This document shows, in pieces, positions 8,662 to 18,444 of a DNA stretch of 64,000 bases. The notes under the pieces are model-generated. The model was not told the DNA's origin, searched no databases, and saw only the letters and a list, made by a program, of their open reading frames with translations. The position numbers were made by a program, and so were the translations under genes. This DNA comes from Chrysaora quinquecirrha (lineage: Eukaryota; Cnidaria; Scyphozoa; Semaeostomeae; Pelagiidae), in the NCBI GenBank assembly GCA_014526335.1, contig JACTAT010000027.1, positions 4,657,486 to 4,721,485 on the forward strand. The letters run 5' to 3'. Positions within the stretch are counted from its first letter, which is position 1. The number at the start of each line of letters is the position of its first letter.

Positions 8662-11600
8662 ATGTGGATATACGTCTTCAAGTGTGTGTTAATCTTGCTT
8701 ATAATCGCAACAATATTATGTGGAAACGGAACAGCGTTAACTCTTGACAAAGACTCTGAAAGATATGTTGGTGAAGTGATAGTGGAATTTGAAAAAAGCC
8801 CAGAGAAAGCCTGTTTTCAGCTTGTAATTGAGCCTCCATTACGACACAACGCCAAAGATTGGGAAAGCGAGAGAAGTGCTTATTTTCTTCCAAGAATATT
8901 GCTTTGGTGTCCTATGTCACAGTTTAATGTTGATCTAAAATGTCCTGCGCACGGCACACTGCTGTGCAAGGGGCATTGGACAAGCGAGCTGAAGAAAGAG
9001 TCACCCAGGAATCCCAGACTAATTTACGATATAGGAGAAAATATTTTACTTGTGCAACGATATTACAACTGCCCGCGCAATCATAGATTCCTGTCAACCA
9101 ATCCTGACATAATGCAGCTACTACCAGTATACATCACCCGATGCTTTATGCCCTTCCGACTTTTTCACAGAACTGGATGTACAGTTAATCTTATCGATCA
9201 TATATCTGACTGGGTTTGCCATGGCATAAATTTTCTGCAAATGACAGACATTTTAGGGAGCCATAACTATAAAACATATGAGAGAAAGTTGAGTCGTTTT
9301 TTGCTAACATGCCAGGACATTATTTCTTCGCCAGTTTGCTTCGAGAAGTACGATTACTTTCACAGTAGCAAATTATTTTCATTTTTGAGTAGTGAAAAGC
9401 TCATGCAAATTTTTCTAGACGATTTTACACGGAAGGAAAAATTCTACGTACAAGAAATGGAAAAAAGCTTTGCGCGAGTTTCACTTTCAACCAACCACAC
9501 GTTTAAAATTAGTAGAAGTATCGGTACTTATAGAGAACAGGACAATCGTTATGTTAAGCAGCTGGAAAATCTGTTTATAGTACTAAACGAAGATGAGGAA
9601 GTTGTGGGTTGGAGACTAACAAAGTCAACTAGTCATAGAGAAGTGAGAGATTTACTGGAGAACATTCGCGATAGACAAAGAAAGAATGATGTTACTTTGG
9701 AGTACATTGCGGTGGATAAGTGTTGTGGCTCCGGTGGCGAGGCACGGTTTTATAAATCCATTTTTGGCGATGACGTTCCCGTCAAGCTAGATGTCTTCCA
9801 CGCTGTCCAAAGAGTACTTCAACAGTTCCAAATAAAAAGAACTCATGAAAGCGTTTCTTTCGCAAAAGAATTTGGCCTCATTTTCCGTGAAGATGGTGAC
9901 TGTGACACAGTGCGTCATGCTAGAACACCCGAGCCAGATGTCATAATGCGAAATTTGGAAGATTTCGTAACTCGTTGGAATCCCACACTTCAGAAAATGC
10001 CCTTAAACACAAAATCGGCAATTCTGAATGAAATCAACAAGCTTCAAATTCACATTCAGAAGGGTTGCCTATCAGGTATCAGACCAGGCGGGGGTACGGA
10101 GGGTAATGAAAGACTACACAGACTGCTTAACAGATGTGTTGTTTCTGGTGCCTCAAACATTGGCCCTGAACTCATTCATGCTATACTCACGGTCTTGTTT
10201 TATGTATACAATATGAAAGAAAGGAGAGAAACACACTTGTAACTCCAGAGTTATCCCCTGCCCACCAATTAACATACGGTTGACTGATTTCTTGCTGGCA
10301 GATACTAGTTTCGAACGCAGGTCAGCACGCGAAGAGGCACCAATAAAAGCTAAGAAAATTGACGAAGTCTTTCAAGGAGCAACCGAAATAGATGATGATA
10401 TGCTAACAAACGCAGAAGGTTCAATTTGTATCGCTCAGTCGGTGGATGATTTATTGCAACCATCGATATGCGAAACGATAATCGCAAAAGCAAAAAGCAT
10501 TTTCAAAATTCTGTTCCACGCTCAAGAAAAAAGTCAACGAAGAGGCTTTGATGCCTTTACAGCCCCCTACATGTGCATTGGAAATATAAACATGTTACAT
10601 TGCGCACGTCGTGACGGAAAAGCACAAACAGGAGAAGATCAAGGCATATCACGCCTGAAAAGAAATCTTGCTTCTTTTGGCCTAAGCATAGACATTGTAG
10701 AGCCTGACGGCAACTGTGCATTCAAAGCAATTATACGTCAGCTTATCAAGCTGTTAAGCAATGACAATAGTTCTACTGAATGTACGGAATACATAAGATC
10801 TCTGAAACAGTCAGGGTTAACTTTACAGAACGAAAATCATGACGCTCACATTCTAAGGCAGTTATTTGTCGACAAATTGCAGTCAGACTCCAGCTATGGT
10901 CCATTTCTGTTGAAGTCAGACTTGTCCGTCGAATCTCTAGAAGAATACAGAAAATCAGGGATATGGGCTAACAACGTTGGCGACCTCGTTACTAAAGTCT
11001 GTGCAGATATTCTTAAAGTTGCAATATTCGTTATATCGTCATCATCTGCGATGCCTGTAGTTCCGTTTCTACCACACGAAGCACAATTACAAACACCAAT
11101 ATATATAGCGTACACGACAGGGCATTATGATGCAACAAAGGATTCCAATACATTGAATAATACTTTAAAAAGCGAAGAAGGAAAACAATGTAAGTATGAT
11201 GTAACAGTTTAGGATACTATAATCTTGGCTTTAATAATTTTGGAATTCTCTTCGCACACCCAATTCCCCGATTACAATGTTGATAGAAGTTGCCTTCTTT
11301 CAAATTTTTGGGGCTACAGGTGGGAGATCATTGGGAGACAGATGAGGTGAGGGTGTCCTTATGTTTTGAAATAATCCCTTGTTCTAAACGTTTGGTGCAA
11401 GACAGAATTCGAAGATCACTCTGAATGGATTATAGTAAAGGGAAGCCCAAGATAAAAACTTGTATATAAAAAAATAAGCAATAAGGCTACTTCTACAGCC
11501 CTAAAGTTCCCAGATTAACACAAGCAATATATTGATTTTTTTATGTTTCTTCCACTTATAGCGGTATCCGAAATATGCTCCTGTGGCAAAAACAAGAAAA

Positions 11601-12262
11601 CATCTTTTTCCTGTATGGACAGCCTGCGTTATAAAACCAGATGCCCGTGTTTTGCTGGTAACAGAAAATGTACAAGGAGATGCCTTTGCAGAAACTGCAA
11701 AAACAAAGATAGTGACGTAAGATCGGAGAGGAAAATGATTGACACACAATGTTCATGCGGTAAAGATGTCATTAGAAAGAACAAAAACTACCAAGCCTGT
11801 ACAGACATCGATGGACAGCGGAAATCAAGGTGCATGTGCTATACAAATGGCCAGGGGTGCTCAGAATCATGCTCTTGCGTTAATTGTCGGAACAGTTTTG
11901 GCGAAAATTCCATTCCAACTGAGCAAAAGAGCGGAGAAGAGGTGAGGCGAGAACGGGCAAGTTTTGCGAGCTACAAGCGAAAACGCGGCAACGAATTTCT
12001 GCAAACACGAAACTGCGAAATCAGCCAAGGTCCTTGGACAAGAATGGAGTCCATTGTCGTTGTTGTATGTATCGACCTTTTGTCGAATCTGCGTATTAAT
12101 CCAACAACGCATAATGTGACAGTTCTGTATAACGCTGTGGTGGGTTATAACAACACAAATAAAGCCGATGGTGAGCTGAGACGCAAAACAGAATTTCAAG
12201 TACAATGCAAAGTACAACATATTGGTGCAAATCAAAATTTACAGCTCGAGTTTTTAAGTTAG
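8662..12262 (+). CDS. DDE transposase-OTU protease-CXC domain protein, three exons
   Basis: Three exons join in frame: 8662..10238, 10309..11189 and 11562..12262 total 3,159 nt, or 1,052 residues plus stop. Intron 2 has a strong donor (GTAAGTATG) and acceptor (CCACTTATAG) and matching phase 1. Intron 1 (70 bp) has a weaker donor, but phase 2 fits and exon 2 has no ATG of its own. Exon 1 has a DUF6729-like cysteine region (residues ~80-180), then a DDE-type core. That core has TNHTFKIS (N278 where Asp is expected), IAVDKCCGSG (D352), VKLDVFHAVQR (D377) and GTEGNERLHRLLN near residue 480. Exon 2 is an OTU protease and exon 3 a two-part CXC (tesmin/TSO1-like) domain. The first ~26 residues are strongly hydrophobic, which is odd for a nuclear protein. 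It is transposon-derived. The apparent loss of one catalytic Asp in an otherwise open gene allows either a recently dead element or a domesticated gene. Confidence 0.8.
10309..11189 (+). CDS. OTU cysteine protease exon of the composite gene
   Basis: VEPDGNCAFKAIIRQL is the classic OTU active-site block (Asp-Gly-Asn-Cys). TTGHYDATKD near the end carries the His that would complete the catalytic dyad. The spacing and the intervening W-A-N-N-V-G-D motif fit OTU deubiquitinases. An acidic N-terminal linker precedes the domain. The exon ends CAAT|GTAAGT in phase 1. A TTG-started open frame exists at 10282, but splicing from exon 1 explains it better. Confidence 0.8.
11562..12262 (+). CDS. CXC (tesmin/TSO1-like) exon of the composite gene
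   Basis: Two cysteine-rich blocks, CSCGKNKKTSFSC...CPCFAGNRKCTRRCLCRNC and CSCGKDVIRK...CMCYTNGQGCSESCSCVNC, are spaced like the paired CXC motifs that bind DNA in CRC-domain proteins. The tail has a basic stretch (SYKRKRGNE) and then a weakly conserved region ending at the stop at 12260-12262. It would provide DNA binding for the upstream transposase core. Confidence 0.8.
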
Positions 12263-12733
12263 TTTTTCACTTTCACCATTAACTATGCTTCCTCTATTGC
12301 CAAGGTGCAACGAACACAAAGAAACCAAGGGGGGAACTCATACTGGGATTTGGTAGAAATGGCTTTCGTATTATGAACACTGTTATGGTTACTTAAAACT
12401 TTATCATAATTATATTGACACTGTTGATTGTTGTTCGTTATTGTAATAAGCCATTATGTTTTTGTGCAATATCTGCTGGTGACATTGTTGTTACCGATGG
12501 TTACCCGTACGTTCTCTGCTCTGTACAATGTCTGTATGGATAGAACCGTTCGTCGAACATAACACCATCATAAATTAAGGGTGTGGCTTCTGGGCGTGTA
12601 ATTTTTCGACTTTCACTGGACTTACATTATACTGTATGCTCTTTGAGCATTGAATGGGAACTTAAATGAGAAGTCGATATTTTGCAGCATCTTTTTGAAA
12701 ATTTAAGGTCATCTCAAAAAATATGTTATACAG
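12263..12733. other. 3' flank of the composite gene, no gene seen
   Basis: This is noncoding sequence that presumably includes the 3' untranslated region. No clear polyadenylation signal or terminal repeat was identified. Confidence 0.3.
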
Positions 12734-12966
12734 ACAATCTTGGACAAAATATTTGGAACAAGGAATTTTCTCCAAGGAATATGGCCTATTCCATTGATTT
12801 TCTACTTCCATAACTCCAATTCTTCCCCCGTTTACCCCCAAAACAATGTTGGTAGTAGAGCAAGACAACTTTTGTACGAAACAACATTGTAACGGGGGAG
12901 AAGGGGGAATCAATAGATAATAGCAGAACTATATACGCCGTTCCAATATATTTTGTCCAAGATTGT
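12734..12966. mobile_element. 233-bp hairpin (foldback) element
   Basis: The left end ACAATCTTGGACAAAATATT matches the reverse complement of the right end (12940..12966) over about 26 bp with one indel. A second inner pair of arms (ATTCTTCCCCCGTT near 12823 and AACGGGGGAGAAGGGGGAAT near 12890) means most of the element can fold into one hairpin. It has no coding capacity. Confidence 0.7.
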
Positions 12967-13311
12967 AGCCACTCTTAAAATTTAAGAAACTCAAACAACT
13001 ACAGTACATCAAAAATAATTAAGAATGTTTTTCATTTGTTTTTTCATTCCACGATATGTAGTTTAAGAAATTTGTACTTTAATATTGTAACGGTAAATCA
13101 AATCTTTGCTTTCAATCTTGAGCTTTTTCAATGTTCAGATTATAAAACTCTGGAATGATGTGCGGTGACCGCATGCCGCACAGAGACCAAAAACATGTAC
13201 ATTCAGTAAATCCTATTTTATGGTAAGTCCCCGCAAATAAAAACGAAATGTTGAAAAACTACAGGCTGATCTTTTCGCTAAAACTTTGGCAATAACAGGA
13301 GCAAATTATTG

Positions 13312-14490
13312 CTAATAAAAACCCTGGATAAAAGAATTGATATGCGATGCGGGAATTAGCTTCTTTGATTTATCGAGTGTCAATACTTCTGCTGCTCGAA
13401 TATTTCCATCCTTTCCATGTAAAACACGAGTGATTTTTCCAATTTCCCATCGTTGACGAGGAATCTTATCTTTGTATATGTGTACGATATCTCCTACTTT
13501 AGCAATTTGTTGAGATTGAAATTTCCTTGCGCGAGTATGTTCTCGGATAGAGGGCAAGTACTCTTTTTTCCATCGGTTAAAGAAATGTTGTAGCATCTTC
13601 TGCAAGTATTTTGACCTTTTAGTTGACGATATTTTGTTTGAAATCTCGACGTTCGAAGTAATATCGTGTATATCTAATAATCGACGTCCGCACACCAAGC
13701 TTGATGGCGTTAACGGTGATTCGGTGAGACTTTCATAGATGTACGTTAACGGTCGAGAGTTTAGAACCCCTTCAGTTTCGATCAATAAGGTTTCTAATTC
13801 TTCGTAGTTGAGTCGAGCGTTACCAAGTATCTTTCGCAGACATCTCTTGGTTAACTTGACACATATTTCGAAAAAGCCACCCCACCAGCTGGCGGTGGGA
13901 ACCTTGAATCTCCATCGTATACCGAGGTTGTTCACGAAATTTTGAACCATTTTGTCGGTGAAAGTTCTCCCATTATTGGAAAGAATCTGAGTTGGTATGC
14001 CTCGTCTGCCGATGAAACGTTTGAGTGCACGAATGAATGTACTAGCCAGTAGGTTCGGTACGAGCTCTAGATGTATAGCACGAGTACTGGCGCACGTAAA
14101 AAGAGCTATGTAACATTTCTGCATTTCCTGAGATTTGCTGTATATATCCTTGATGTACAATGGACCCGCGAAATCCACTGCGATATTAGTAAATGCGAGG
14201 TCCTCCGAAACTCTAAATGCTGGGAGCGGCGAATTTTCCGGAGTAGTGTATGGCTTTCCTATCAACCGTTTACAAATGACACAATTTGATAAGAACGATT
14301 TTACAATTTGACGACCTTTACAAATCCAGTATTTCGTACGAATTTGAGTTAGCGTTTCTCGCACACCGTTGTGTTTAACTGCTAAATGCGATTTTTCGAT
14401 GACTAAGTTCGTGAAATGATGGTTTCTTGGCAACAGTACTGGATATTTTGCGTCGTAAGATAACGGAGCGTTTTCGATTCGGCCACCGAC
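13312..14490 (-). CDS. BEL/Pao integrase with D-to-N change in the catalytic core
   Basis: VGGRIENAPLSYDAKYPVLLP leads into an HHCC zinc region (H..H, CVICKR). The core has AVDFAGPLY (first Asp), ILSNNGRTF and WWGGFFEICVKLTKRCL (Glu). The second motif is normally SDNG; here it is SNNG, so a catalytic Asp is replaced. The C-terminal DUF5641-like region (VGDIVHIYKD, PRQRWEIGKI, VRAAEVL-like) is complete to the stop. The product would be inactive. Confidence 0.85.
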   Translation of the reverse strand, partial: VGGRIENAPLSYDAKYPVLLPRNHHFTNLVIEKSHLAVKHNGVRETLTQIRTKYWICKGRQIVKSFLSNCVICKRLIGKPYTTPENSPLPAFRVSEDLAFTNIAVDFAGPLYIKDIYSKSQEMQKCYIALFTCASTRAIHLELVPNLLASTFIRALKRFIGRRGIPTQILSNNGRTFTDKMVQNFVNNLGIRWRFKVPTASWWGGFFEICVKLTKRCLRKILGNARLNYEELETLLIETEGVLNSRPLTYIYESLTESPLTPSSLVCGRRLLDIHDITSNVEISNKISSTKRSKYLQKMLQHFFNRWKKEYLPSIREHTRARKFQSQQIAKVGDIVHIYKDKIPRQRWEIGKITRVLHGKDGNIRAAEVLTLDKSKKLIPASHINSFIQGFY

Positions 14491-14540
14491 TCAAAGTATA
14501 CCATATTTATCAGAAAATATTTTCAAGTTTCTTTCCGTTT

Positions 14541-14634
14541 CTTCGAATTTACTATCCTTTTGCAAAGATGTTTGAATTTTCTTTGAACTTCGAATTTACT
14601 ATCCTTTTGCAAAGACGTTTATATCTTCCGTAGA
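14541..14634. repeat. Two-copy 47-bp tandem duplication
   Basis: CTTCGAATTTACTATCCTTT occurs at 14541 and again at 14588, each followed by TGCAAAGA(T/C)GTTT. It lies in the broken part of pol between RNase H and integrase. Confidence 0.8.
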
Positions 14635-14672
14635 AACAAGTGCAGAATAGTTTTGCTTCGCAATTCGCTGTT

Positions 14673-15185
14673 TTAGATTTTGATGAATTTGAGAACGAAT
14701 GCAGTAACGCGAATGAGTTTATCATAGCTACTGTAATTTTCGCAGGGTATTAATTGATTAATACTTGATTTATTGTTGCTCGTATTGATATAAACGTTAG
14801 TAACGTTTTCGGAGTCGTTAACTTTTTCAGATGCTTCATTAGCTGCGTCGAAATTTGGCCATTGAGCGGAGGGTTCTTTCAGAAATGATGGCCCATACCA
14901 ACACAAACAACTTTTTGCAACTTTTGAGCATGAAGAACCTCTTGATGCCAAATCGGCGGAATTTTCTGATGTGGGACAATACCCCCAGGTTTTCTTATCG
15001 ACAAATTCTCTGATTTGACGTACGCGATTTTGGATGAATTGTTTATGCACTTTTGTGTCTTGGTGTATCCACCACAGGACAACCTGTGAGTCTGACCAAC
15101 AATAAACTGAATTTATCGCAATACAGTTTTGTAAGGCTTCGCGTACTGATGTAATTAGTTGCGCCAACGTTAGTGCTGCCATCAG
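14673..15185 (-). CDS. BEL/Pao RNase H domain
   Basis: LELMAALTLAQLITSVREAL, YCWSDSQVVLWWI, RVRQIREFV and ENSADLASRG are the conserved RNase H motifs of BEL/Pao elements. The acidic residues in LELMAAL, SDSQ and SADLASRG are present. The start is a frameshift continuation, not a true initiation codon. Confidence 0.85.
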   Translation of the reverse strand: MMAALTLAQLITSVREALQNCIAINSVYCWSDSQVVLWWIHQDTKVHKQFIQNRVRQIREFVDKKTWGYCPTSENSADLASRGSSCSKVAKSCLCWYGPSFLKEPSAQWPNFDAANEASEKVNDSENVTNVYINTSNNKSSINQLIPCENYSSYDKLIRVTAFVLKFIKI

Positions 15186-15187
15186 TT

Positions 15188-15585
15188 CTAGGCGAGGATT
15201 GTTTCTGTTTTTAAAGGCGCGATTCTGGTTTTAGCGGCAATTAAGCGAGTTTCGACTTTTCCCTTGTTTGTTTCTATTCGAATGTAAACACACGCCCCAT
15301 AAGCTATCTGACTCGCATCCGCGAAACCATGTAATTGAACTGAATTGATGTTTTGAATATCGATGTCTTTCAAGATAGATCTATCTATTTCAATGTTAGG
15401 AGAATTTACTGTTTCATCAACTAATTTAACCCAGTGCTGACAGATTTCTGTTGGCAGAACTTCGTCCCAATCTATTTTGAGTTTGCAAATATCTTGAAAA
15501 ATTTCCTTGAAAGGAACAATTACTGGAGACAAGAGACTGAGAGGGTCATAGAATTTTGCAGTCGTGCTGAGTATTAATAAACACC
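15188..15585 (-). CDS. BEL/Pao reverse transcriptase C-terminal/connection fragment
   Basis: YDPLSLLSPVIVPFKEIFQDI and HGFADASQIAYGACVYIR are typical of the BEL/Pao region between reverse transcriptase and RNase H; DAS contains the first RNase H Asp. The palm domain is missing, so the element is truncated at its 5' side. Confidence 0.85.
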
Positions 15586-16203
15586 ATCACCACCACAACT
15601 GATTTTTGCATAATTGATGTGTTCTTTCTTCGTGTGTGTGTGTTTCCTTTCTGGATTACAGAAGAGGTTGCTAAGTGAAAATATAAAACGGTAGATAATG
15701 AAAAAGAATAAGCTAAACTAGCTATATCAAAGCTTTAGGTAATAAATGAAAAAAGGTCAAAATATTTTTGATACATACATGCATATATATAGGTAAGATA
15801 TAATATTGATAGAGATAGCTTGCTTTTGATACGGTAGGCTACTTTTTTATAGACAGCAAAATCAAATAATTAGGTAAGATTTTCTTACCGTCTGTCGATG
15901 ATTTCCATAAGATAGATATTTGCATAGTACTTTTAGAAATTTCTACTCCCCCCAATTTCTTTAATGACACTCTGAACTTTAAAGTAAGTATTGCAAATGC
16001 TTTGAGGAAAGGTTATTTTTAGAAGATTGAAGATTATTGACATATGTACACAACCATACTTTTTTTGTCATTCAACATGAAAGACACTAATTCTATTTAC
16101 TCAGGTTAGTAGTGAGAGAAAAGCAAATTCCACGTTATGAAACGTGATTTCACAAGCAAAAGCTTATGAATTTTAGTATTTAAAGAAATGTCTCAACATG
16201 TCA
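15586..16203. other. AT-rich spacer, no gene seen
   Basis: No coding or repeat structure is supported here, apart from short TA- and GT-rich stretches. Confidence 0.4.
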
Positions 16204-16208
16204 AATAA

Positions 16209-16427
16209 TGTCGTGAACGATGAGCACCTGATTATTCGTTAATACAGACTTTAGTGACCTTTAGTGACCTTTACTCATATTTTATCTATTTTTTGTTTTG
16301 TTCTCTTTGTTTGGGGTTTTTAGTGGTAATTTGAGCAGGAGAAAACGTGGAGGGATGAGGTCTTGTGGTTAGAAAAAATTTGGATTGTAAATAAATATTT
16401 GTGTTATGATTCTGATCTATCACAACA
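16209..16427 (+). repeat. 5' LTR
   Basis: It starts TGTCGTGAACGATGAGCAC and ends TCTGATCTATCACAACA. It contains a doubled TTAGTGACC(TTTAGTGACC) motif and TTTGTTTGGGGTTTTTAGTGG, shared with the 3' copy. It has TG..CA ends. Confidence 0.88.
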
Positions 16428-16440
16428 TTTGGTAGCAGAG
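16428..16440 (+). promoter_or_regulatory. Primer-binding site
   Basis: TTTGGTAGCAGAG directly follows the 5' LTR. TGGTAGCAGAG resembles sites that pair with the 3' end of an initiator-type tRNA in LTR retrotransposons. Confidence 0.65.
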
Positions 16441-16502
16441 GATATTTTGAGGAGAGGATTGAGAGAGAATATAAAAGAAAGCAAAGAATTTGATTGACCA
16501 AA

Positions 16503-16604
16503 ATGGCTCAATCAAAAAGCAAAATGGTTTCAAGAAGGCAGAGGGTTCTTTCGCCAGCAGTGTTTGTCTCATTTGTTTTCGATATAAAGAAAAGGAAAGT
16601 ATAA
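16503..16604 (+). pseudogene. gag start remnant
   Basis: A 33-codon frame begins MAQSKSKMVSRRQR shortly after the primer-binding site, where gag should start. It runs into a stop just before integrase sequence begins near 16621, so the deletion joins early gag to integrase. Confidence 0.45.
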
Positions 16605-16620
16605 TTACGTGCAGAACAAT

Positions 16621-17649
16621 TTGTACTTGTACTTCGCCGATTCATAGCCCGTCGTGGCAAGCCCGACAAAATAATTCTGGATAATGCACCCCAGTTCAAA
16701 CTGACTAAATCAACGGTTGACATCGCCTGGGAAAAAACTACAACAGATCCAGCAGTCCAGTCGTACATAACTGCACAAGGTATAACTTGGTCATTTATAC
16801 TTGAACTGTCGCCTTGGATGGGAGGGTTTTACGAGAGACTCGTCGGAACTAGCAAAATGGCACTACGGAAATCAATCGGAAAAAACTGTCTTACCATCCT
16901 CCAGCTACAAACATTCCTAGCAGAAACTGAAGCAATTCTTGATTCCAGACCACTTGCATACTTGGGATAAGATTTAAAGGATGGCCCTGCACTTACACCA
17001 TCTCACTTTCTATCTCCGAATACAAAGACAGGTAACCCTTCAATCGGAAATTATGAAGAAATTCGTGATCCTGACTACAGAGTAGCAAGAATCTCATCAA
17101 AGGAAACGCTCGTTAACACGTGGAAAAAAGGACAAAACCTCCTAGAATCATTTTGGAAATTGTGGAGAAATGATTATCTACTAAACTTACGAGAGAGATC
17201 ACAAATTATCCTGAAGGCACCAAGAGTCAACGCAAATGAAATACCAAAGGCTGGAGATATTCAAATCAAGGAACAAAGCCCTAGAGAATCCTGGAAAGTT
17301 GGGAAAATTACAGAATTGATCCCAAGCAAAAACGGAAATGTAAGGGCAGCAAAGGTGTTGCTATCTTCTAGACACATTATTAACCGATCAATTAATTTAC
17401 TGTATCCTCTTCAGAATAAGGAAAACAAGGCATATGAAAATACAAACTCTAATGAAGACGAAAAAATTGACAAAAGATAAAGATCAGCTGACAAACGAGA
17501 ATAGAGGGGATATTGAAAATGAGAGTGATGGAGTAAGAAGAACAGAAGTATTGAACAAAGAGATACCAAAGCGTCAACCTAGCCGAAGAGCAGCTATAGA
17601 AGCGAGGGATCGAATGCTTGGACAGAATCTGTCAGATGATGAACATTGA
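16621..17649 (+). pseudogene. BEL/Pao integrase C-terminal half
   Basis: LRRFIARRGKPDKIILDNAPQF and SPWMGGFYERLVGTSKMALRK hold the second Asp and the Glu of the integrase core. ILDSRPLAYLG and TPSHFLSP follow, then the C-terminal domain (SWKVGKITELIPSKNGNVRAAKV). A TAA interrupts after RPLAYLG, and a frameshift near 17470 moves the tail into another frame ending RQPSRRAAIEARDRM, a typical BEL/Pao C terminus. The first catalytic Asp is lost in the deletion. Confidence 0.82.
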
Positions 17650-17665
17650 ACGTTGGTGGCCGGAG

Positions 17666-17850
17666 TGTCGTGAACGATGAGCACGTGATTATTCGTTAAT
17701 ACCGACATTAGTGACCTTTAGTGACCTTTACTCATATTTTATCTATTGTTTTGTTTTGTTCTCTTTGTTTGGGGTTTTTAGTGGTGATTTGAGCGGGAGA
17801 AAACGTGGAGGGATGAGATCTTGTGGTTAGAAAAAATTTGGATTGTAAAT
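17666..17850 (+). repeat. 3' LTR, left part
   Basis: It matches the 5' LTR from its TG start through GGATTGTAAAT with few differences. The last ~35 bp of the LTR reappears at about 18604..18638 (TTCTGATCTATCGCAACA), after an insertion. Confidence 0.85.
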
Positions 17851-18319
17851 TAAGTGAAAACGAACTCTTTCTGTCTACACAGAACCGGCCTTTTGGTTTT
17901 GATGTAGACAGATTCCACCATCTAAGTGAAACAAAGATCTTGCTTTGCCAATGATTCTGAAAAAGTCCTCGCTGTAATTTTCCGCTTTCGTCGGGTTATC
18001 AGGTAGATGTTGTCCTATGGCAGAATCATGTTTAAGACTAGGTTGTTGTTTAGACCCACGGGGTGGTTGCTCTCTTTGCCGAAAATTATGCAGACAAATG
18101 TTAGTAGGGACATGCTGCTTTATCCTATCACCTAATCTCTGGGAAGTAGGACAACATCTACCTGGCATCACACCGACACGAAATTCATAAATTACAGCCA
18201 GGACTTTTTCAGAATCATTGGCAAAGCAAGATCTTTGTTTCACTTAGATGGTAGAACTTTCTACATCAAAACCAAAAGGCCGGTTCTGTGTAGACAGAAA
18301 GAGTTCGTTTTTCACTTGA
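17851..18319. mobile_element. ~467-bp near-perfect palindrome inserted in the 3' LTR
   Basis: The left arm TAAGTGAAAACGAACTCTTT and right arm AAAGAGTTCGTTTTTCACTT pair. So do the following blocks (CTACACAGAACCGGCCTTTT; CAAAGATCTTGCTTTGCCAA; GGTAGATGTTGTCCT). Arms are about 165 bp around a central ~135-bp loop (about 18017..18149). This is typical of a foldback/MITE element. It is noncoding. Confidence 0.8.
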
Positions 18320-18334
18320 CTCTTCAAATAATTC

Positions 18335-18444
18335 ATTGGTCCTCCCGCTGTATCCGACCAGCTGATTGGTGTTTAAAACACAATGCCAATTCAGCTTTTC
18401 GTTCTTTCTGATTGGTGCATTTCGAGCCGCATCTGGGTATAAAT
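18335..18444 (+). promoter_or_regulatory. Promoter-like cluster: four CCAAT motifs and a TATA box
   Basis: Inverted or direct CCAAT motifs lie at 18335, 18365, 18386 and 18411. TATAAAT lies at 18438..18444. An ATG follows at 18522 but opens only 17 codons (MPKMIPLF). This arrangement resembles compact histone-type promoters, but no histone sequence follows. It lies within the insertion that splits the LTR. Confidence 0.4.

Larger units (their letters stand above)
13312..15585 (-). pseudogene. BEL/Pao retrotransposon pol, 5'-truncated and broken
   Basis: In transcriptional order this holds the end of the reverse transcriptase and connection (STTAKFYDPLSLLSPVIV, 15575..15188), RNase H (15182..14673) and integrase (14490..13312), the order used in BEL/Pao Pol. 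Damage includes a one-base deletion near 15190 between TETI and LELMAAL, and a TGA in the GIL*VGGRIE motif just before the integrase zinc region. No LTR was found next to it. It stops abruptly at about 15585 within the reverse transcriptase. Confidence 0.85.

Noticed and set aside
10282..11212. A separate OTU gene starting at a TTG
   Set aside because: There is no ATG and splice phases join it to the upstream and downstream exons, so it is an internal exon.
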